From NCBI GenBank assembly GCA_900769325.1, contig CAAGGF010000135.1, positions 1 to 16,673 of the forward strand: a stretch of DNA of 16,673 bases, written 5' to 3'. The notes under the pieces were generated by a model. The model saw nothing but the letters and a program-made list of their open reading frames with translations. It did no database searches and was not told where the DNA came from. The position numbers were made by a program, and so were the translations under genes. The stretch is from Spirochaetia bacterium (GTDB lineage: Bacteria; Spirochaetota; Spirochaetia; Treponematales; Treponemataceae). Of the stretch, positions 12,840 through 16,673 are shown piece by piece; within the stretch, counting starts at the first letter, position 1; every line of letters begins with the position of its first letter.

Positions 12840-14885
12840 TTAATGATTCTGTGCAATACGGAAACCGCCGCCTTTTATTCCGACTAGCTGACCGCCTTTG
12901 TTTCCTGATGAGTGAAATTGATTTAGTGGATCGCTTTGGTTTGCAGTATCTCCGCCTCTGAATGCACGCATTGTATGGAATTTGTTTGTTGAACCATAAG
13001 TTACATTGTAATCAAAACACCATTCAGGAATATTTCCGCTCATATCATAGAATCCCAAGTGGTTCGGGAGTTTTCCGCCAGAAAGGTGTGTTCTAAAAGT
13101 ACCGATGGAATTATTTCCTGTAAGTGTTTTTAAATTTGCTGTTGTATCATCTAAACCTGATGCTGTTAATTTTGCTTCTCCTGCAGAATTTTTTCTCCAC
13201 CAGATATAATTTTCATAAATTTTAGAAATCGGAAAACTAATTTCATTCATCTCTTCTATTGCCGTCGGAGAAAACATTGCACCAGAATCATCGCCTGAAA
13301 CATTTCTTCCTGAAATTGCAGTTGCATCAGGGCGTTTTCGTGCAGCGTATTCCCATTCTTTTACATAAGGAAGCCTAAAGCCGTTTGCATTTTCGTCTAC
13401 ATAAGGATTGTCAACTTGTCCTGGGATTATGAGATAATCTTCCAATTTTGTAGAAGACGGACCTGTTGAATTTCTTATAGGAATTTCAAAGCTCGCATCT
13501 GTGTAGTAAACTGGTTTAAGGTTTTTCATTTCGCTTAATGCATTACACCATACCATTGCATCTCTCCATGTAAGTGATGTGACCGGCATTTCAACAAGTT
13601 TAGGTTCTGCTCCTTCACCGTTTGGATTCATATTTGTTTCTGAACCTATTCCGCCGTACTGACCTTCAGCACCTCTATTTACAATCGTGTATTTATCAAA
13701 TTCTTTGTTTTCTGCCCATTTTAAAACTTCATACCAGGTGTTGTAGCTTGTTTCATACATTGCAAGGCGGAACGGTTTTACATTCGTCTGGTAAGGAACT
13801 TCAAGTAAATCTTCGCCTAAAATAATTGAGTCTTCTGTTCTTCCGTCGGTAAATGAAATATCTATCATCGTAAAATTGGCTTTTGGATTGCTGAAAGTTA
13901 CGGTTTGTTTTTCTGTATTGATGATTTGGTTTGATTTTGTTGTTGCAGAAATTTCTTCAGATTTGCTTTTGTTGATAGAATTGTCGACTGAGCGCAGTGT
14001 AAATTTGTATTCGGTGTTTTCTTTTAAATCTGTAAATGTGTAAGAAGCGTTTTGCGATGGTGAGCCTTTAATTATAACTGGTTCTTTATCGTCGAGTTTT
14101 ATTTCCGTGCTGAAAAAGTCTTCGTCTGAAGGATTTTTCCATGAGATTGTGATGCTTGAAGTTTTTGATTCTGCTGTGATTTCCTGAGGTTTTGCAGGCG
14201 GCGTTGTATCTGGTGTTGTATCTGATTCAGACGGAATTTTTACAGTGTATTTTTTTACTGTCGGATTGCTTGAGTTTCCAAAAGAATCTTGTGCTGTTAA
14301 AGTGAATGTGTATTCGCCAGCTCTTGGTTTTGGTAATGAAAGTGAAGAATCGGAACCTGATTTTCCTTGAACCGGAATTTTTAATTCTTCTGCGATTTCC
14401 GGGTATTTTACGCTTACAACAGTCTGAACAAAATCTTCGTCCGTAGGATTTTTCCATGAAACCGTGATTTTTAAATCGTCTTCTGAAATTGTGACTGACG
14501 AAACCTCTTGCGGAGGCGTTATGTCTTTTCCGTAAGTTTTTATGATTCCTGAACTTTTGTTTCCGTAGATGTCGACAGATGCGATTGTAAATTTGTTTAA
14601 AATTTCTTTGTCGACCTGTTCAATTAGGATAGCCTGTTTTGTGTTTCTATCAGAAGAAAGTTTGACTTTTGACGATGATGTATTTGTTTCGTGAGTAATT
14701 TCTACACCGTCAAAATCGTAATCGCCCGGTGTAACCCATGAAATTATGAGATTGCTTGCACTTGGCGTAAGTGAAACTCCGCTTGGATTTGCAGGCGGCG
14801 TAGTATCTTTTGTTTCTATAGAACAGGCGGAAAATATTAAAAGAAATGTTACCGCCATAATTGAAAGAATTTTTACTTTTTTCAT
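12840..14885 (-). CDS. Lipoprotein: three Fn3-like repeats plus SUMF1/FGE-type domain
   Basis: The start at 14885 (681 residues) gives MKKVKILSIMAVTFLLIFSAC, a lipoprotein signal with Cys21, preceded by GAGGT at good spacing; an in-frame ATG at 14954 would add 23 hydrophilic residues and overlap the promoter, so it is rejected. Three Fn3-like modules follow at about 27-119, 121-217 and 226-317, each opening with a TTPP or ITPP motif; two share SWKNP(T/S)DEDF. Residues 367-681 form a formylglycine-generating-enzyme-like (SUMF1) domain: MYETSYNTWYEVL, MPVTSLTWRDAMVWCNALSE, FRLPYVKEWEYAAR, YDMSGNIPEWC, RGGD and GGGFRI. The only mature cysteines are at 447 and 623, in structural positions; the catalytic cysteines are missing, so it is probably a binding domain. 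It is likely surface- or periplasm-exposed. Confidence 0.9.
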   Translation of the reverse strand: MKKVKILSIMAVTFLLIFSACSIETKDTTPPANPSGVSLTPSASNLIISWVTPGDYDFDGVEITHETNTSSSKVKLSSDRNTKQAILIEQVDKEILNKFTIASVDIYGNKSSGIIKTYGKDITPPQEVSSVTISEDDLKITVSWKNPTDEDFVQTVVSVKYPEIAEELKIPVQGKSGSDSSLSLPKPRAGEYTFTLTAQDSFGNSSNPTVKKYTVKIPSESDTTPDTTPPAKPQEITAESKTSSITISWKNPSDEDFFSTEIKLDDKEPVIIKGSPSQNASYTFTDLKENTEYKFTLRSVDNSINKSKSEEISATTKSNQIINTEKQTVTFSNPKANFTMIDISFTDGRTEDSIILGEDLLEVPYQTNVKPFRLAMYETSYNTWYEVLKWAENKEFDKYTIVNRGAEGQYGGIGSETNMNPNGEGAEPKLVEMPVTSLTWRDAMVWCNALSEMKNLKPVYYTDASFEIPIRNSTGPSSTKLEDYLIIPGQVDNPYVDENANGFRLPYVKEWEYAARKRPDATAISGRNVSGDDSGAMFSPTAIEEMNEISFPISKIYENYIWWRKNSAGEAKLTASGLDDTTANLKTLTGNNSIGTFRTHLSGGKLPNHLGFYDMSGNIPEWCFDYNVTYGSTNKFHTMRAFRGGDTANQSDPLNQFHSSGNKGGQLVGIKGGGFRIAQNH

Positions 14886-14945
14886 ATTTACCTCGTTTTT
14901 ATTTATTGAAAAGTTTTGAGATTTTTTTAATTTATTCTGATTAAA

Positions 14946-14976
14946 ATTATACACTTTTTTTACAGCATTTTGTCAA
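14946..14976 (-). promoter_or_regulatory. Promoter of Fn3/SUMF1 lipoprotein gene
   Basis: On the minus strand a perfect TTGACA (14976-14971) and a perfect TATAAT (14951-14946) are 19 nt apart, slightly longer than optimal. The predicted leader is about 50 nt and ends with GAGGT before the ATG at 14885. Confidence 0.65.
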
Positions 14977-15057
14977 GATTTTTTACTAATTCCTAGTTAT
15001 TCCGAATTTAAGTGCTTTTTGCCATGCAGAATTTGTTGAACCATTTTTTTAGCGAGT

Positions 15058-15104
15058 GTAAAGACCTATTAGTGGGATTCCGAAACGAGTTCGGAATGAC
15101 AAGG
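15058..15104 (+). repeat. Dispersed palindrome, CCGAA type, copy left of ATPase
   Basis: GTAAAGACCT and AGTGGG lead into ATTCCGAA (15077-15084), paired with TTCGGAAT (15090-15097) across ACGAG, then GACAAGG. It is the most complete copy of the family. It has the same orientation as the copy at 16523-16567 and the opposite orientation to 4365-4407. In the gap 14886-15236 it is the main feature besides two promoters and the hairpins near the ATPase gene; no gene is seen there. Confidence 0.72.
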
Positions 15105-15129
15105 TTTGCGGTGTAAAAGATTATGTAAA

Positions 15130-15169
15130 CTGCTTGTCAATGATTTTACATCTTAACAAAAACAAGCAG
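15130..15169 (+). other. Spaced inverted repeat at ATPase promoter
   Basis: CTGCTTGT (15130-15137) is repeated inverted as ACAAGCAG (15162-15169) with 24 nt between. A second, overlapping pair TGTAAA (15124-15129) and TTTACA (15144-15149) is also present. The site covers the region where a -35 box would lie and could be an operator. Confidence 0.35.
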
Positions 15170-15184
15170 GATTGGTATTATACT
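15153..15184 (+). promoter_or_regulatory. Possible ATPase promoter
   Basis: TATACT (15179-15184) is a good -10 box. The best -35, TTAACA (15153-15158), is 20 nt away, longer than standard, so the promoter may need an activator. Confidence 0.4.
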
Positions 15185-15223
15185 ATGAAATATTTTTTCG
15201 GATAGACGAAAAAATATTTCATA
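15184..15223 (+). other. Perfect 17-bp hairpin in ATPase leader
   Basis: Positions 15184-15200 and 15207-15223 are perfect inverted repeats (TATGAAATATTTTTTCG and its complement) around the 6-nt loop GATAGA. The hairpin starts at the last base of the -10 box and ends 3 nt before the Shine-Dalgarno GGAGG (15227-15231). It would lie at the 5' end of the transcript, where it could protect the RNA, or act as a DNA operator. Confidence 0.7.
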
Positions 15224-15236
15224 AGTGGAGGATGAT

Positions 15237-16526
15237 ATGATAGAACGACCTGATTATCTTAATAAAATTATCAGCAAGAAAGAAAATGGAATGATTAAAG
15301 TCATTACTGGAATCAGGCGGTCTGGAAAATCGTTCCTTCTTACCGATATTTATATTCCGTGGCTTAAGGAACAGGGTGTTCTTTCTGAAAACATAATTCA
15401 TCTTTCTCTGGAAGAGGCACGGAATGCCCGGTACAGAAATCCAATGAATCTTTCCGAATATGTTCGGAATGCGGTTTTTGCAAATGATGCAATGCATTAT
15501 GTTTTTTTAGATGAAATTCAAAAAGTTGAAGAAATTCAAAATCCTTATGTTGATAACAAAGAGTCAAAGATAGGTTTTGTTGATGTTCTTCTGGAACTGA
15601 TGAAAATCAAAAATGTGGATTTATATGTAACGGGCTCAAATTCCAGAATGCTTTCTTCGGATATCTTGACGGATTTTCGTGGGCGCGGTGACGAAATTAA
15701 AATGCAGCCTTTGACATATAAAGAATTTTATAATGCTTTTACGGATGATAAAAAGTATGCATGGCGGGAGTTTTTTACTTATGGCGGACTTCCTGTTGTT
15801 GCCGGATTAAAAACTCATGAAGAAAAATCAAAATATCTTAAGGATTTGTTTGAGAATACTTATATCAAAGACATTATTGAAAGGCATGATATTCGAAATG
15901 AAGAAGAAATATTAAATACTCTGCTGAATGTTCTTTCTTCAAGTGTAGGTTCTTTGACTAATTCATCAAATCTTGCAAATACTTTTAGAAGCGTTGAAAA
16001 AATTAATATCAGTTCAAATACAATTACAAGATATATTAATCATTTTATTGATGCATTTGTTGTGCAGAAAGCCGAGCGGTATGACATTAAAGGTCGAAAG
16101 TATATTGGAAATCAAAGCAAGTTTTATTTTTGTGATGTGGGTTTGAGGAATGCTAGATTAAATTTCAGGCAGACGGAAGAAAATCACATTATGGAAAACA
16201 TCATCTACAATGAACTTGTTGCCCGTGGTTTTGATGTGGATGTTGGAATTGTTGAATATAATCATAAAAACTCGGAAGGTAAAAATGTAAAGACACAGCT
16301 GGAAGTAGATTTTGTTGCAAATGATGGAAGCACCCGGTATTACATTCAGTCTGCATTGTCGGTTGCAGATGAAGAAAAGCGGCAACAGGAAATTAATTCC
16401 CTAAGGAGAACTGGGGATTCCTTTAGAAAAATCGTAGTTGTAAAAGATTCTATTATCCCGTGGACTGATGAAAATGGAATTTATTATGTTGGAATAGAAG
16501 ATTTCCTTTTGGAGTTTGTAAAGTAA
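15237..16526 (+). CDS. AAA_14 ATPase with DUF4143 domain
   Basis: The 429-residue cytoplasmic protein belongs to the large family of AAA ATP-binding proteins with a C-terminal DUF4143 region. The start at 15237 follows GGAGG by 5 nt; an upstream in-frame GTG at 15225 would include that site. Walker A is GIRRSGKS (25-32), Walker B is YVFLDEIQ with Asp92 and Glu93, and a sensor motif TGSNS lies at 132-136. The C-terminal part has Glu326, LEVDF (355-359) and Tyr-Ile-Gln at about 369-371, the pattern of a PD-(D/E)xK nuclease-like fold with Gln in place of Lys. These proteins are abundant in gut bacteria and common in variable regions; their function is unresolved. It is a single gene bracketed by two direct repeats, the right one starting at its stop codon. 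Confidence 0.9.
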   Translation: MIERPDYLNKIISKKENGMIKVITGIRRSGKSFLLTDIYIPWLKEQGVLSENIIHLSLEEARNARYRNPMNLSEYVRNAVFANDAMHYVFLDEIQKVEEIQNPYVDNKESKIGFVDVLLELMKIKNVDLYVTGSNSRMLSSDILTDFRGRGDEIKMQPLTYKEFYNAFTDDKKYAWREFFTYGGLPVVAGLKTHEEKSKYLKDLFENTYIKDIIERHDIRNEEEILNTLLNVLSSSVGSLTNSSNLANTFRSVEKINISSNTITRYINHFIDAFVVQKAERYDIKGRKYIGNQSKFYFCDVGLRNARLNFRQTEENHIMENIIYNELVARGFDVDVGIVEYNHKNSEGKNVKTQLEVDFVANDGSTRYYIQSALSVADEEKRQQEINSLRRTGDSFRKIVVVKDSIIPWTDENGIYYVGIEDFLLEFVK

Positions 16527-16567
16527 AGACCTGTCAATGCGATTCCGAAACGAGTCACGGAAATCAA
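16523..16567 (+). repeat. Dispersed palindrome copy right of ATPase
   Basis: GTAAAGACCT (16523-16532) and GATTCCGAAACGAGT (16541-16555) are identical to the copy at 15058-15104. The right arm has decayed (CACGGAAATC instead of TCGGAATGAC), weakening the stem. The ATPase TAA stop lies within its first bases. Confidence 0.62.
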
Positions 16568-16617
16568 TTTTCAAAAAAGGGCTGTTTAAAATTTCAAATA
16601 TATGTTAACATTAAAAC

Positions 16618-16673
16618 ATGGGTTGGGAAGAATTAGCAGAATCATTAGACGACTTGGAAACCAAAGAGGTTTA
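16618..16673 (+). CDS. Possible 5' end of a gene, cut by window edge
   Basis: An ATG at 16618 opens a frame that stays open to the end of the window, reading MGWEELAESLDDLETKEV. The acidic, helical start is protein-like. A TATATG/TATGTT stretch at 16599-16606 could be a -10 box 12-14 nt upstream; there is no Shine-Dalgarno. Only 18 codons are visible, so no family can be assigned. Confidence 0.45.
   Translation, partial: MGWEELAESLDDLETKEV

Noticed and set aside
15058..16567. Repeats around the ATPase as parts of a CRISPR array.
   Set aside because: There are only two copies at this locus, 1.5 kb apart with a gene between; they are palindromic and imperfect, and no regular spacers exist.

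Overview
The window is AT-rich chromosomal DNA that best fits a host-associated Treponema-like spirochaete. This is an inference from content: many small lipoproteins, a 7TM-SpoIIE phosphatase, a UPF0210/PFL-family protein, an SUMF1-type lipoprotein, a TSCPD protein, an AAA_14/DUF4143 ATPase, and intergenic regions full of short hairpin-forming repeats. No tRNA, rRNA, transposase, CRISPR array or phage gene was seen.

Layout. 1-362: no gene; two related two-hairpin repeats and a structured G-rich element. 363-3763 (minus): mntP, a GNAT-like protein, a lipoprotein resembling DUF3261, and a beta-ketoacyl-ACP synthase. mntP and the GNAT gene overlap by 4 nt, and the lipoprotein and synthase overlap by 1 nt; the second pair has its own promoter. 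3882-4313 (plus): a small lipoprotein made of tandem 11-residue repeats. 4314-4559: a cluster of dispersed palindromic repeats, one interrupted by about 62 bp. 4560-8425 (minus): phosphohexomutase, uppP and the UPF0210 protein. 8513-12475 (plus): 7TM-SpoIIE phosphatase overlapping a clostripain-family lipoprotein, then a TSCPD protein behind a long hairpin-rich leader. 12482-14885 (minus): Fn3/SUMF1 lipoprotein followed by a small exported protein. 15237-16526 (plus): AAA_14/DUF4143 ATPase bracketed by two direct copies of a dispersed repeat. 16618 to the end: start of another reading frame.

How it fits together. The phosphohexomutase and uppP point to envelope polysaccharide and peptidoglycan precursor metabolism. 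The lipoprotein-synthase pair looks like a fragment of an aryl-polyene-type lipid pathway. The SpoIIE phosphatase and C11 peptidase probably form an envelope-sensing unit.

The least explained signals are non-coding. A three-block element (TAAAATAGCGTG, TTACCTAAA or a variant, GTTTGCGTTGCAAA) lies ahead of both uppP and the TSCPD gene, on opposite strands, and in the TSCPD leader it is followed by an attenuator-like hairpin ending at the ribosome binding site. A palindrome family shows covarying arms. Several promoters sit so close to their start codons that the mRNAs should be leaderless, while other genes carry strong Shine-Dalgarno sequences.
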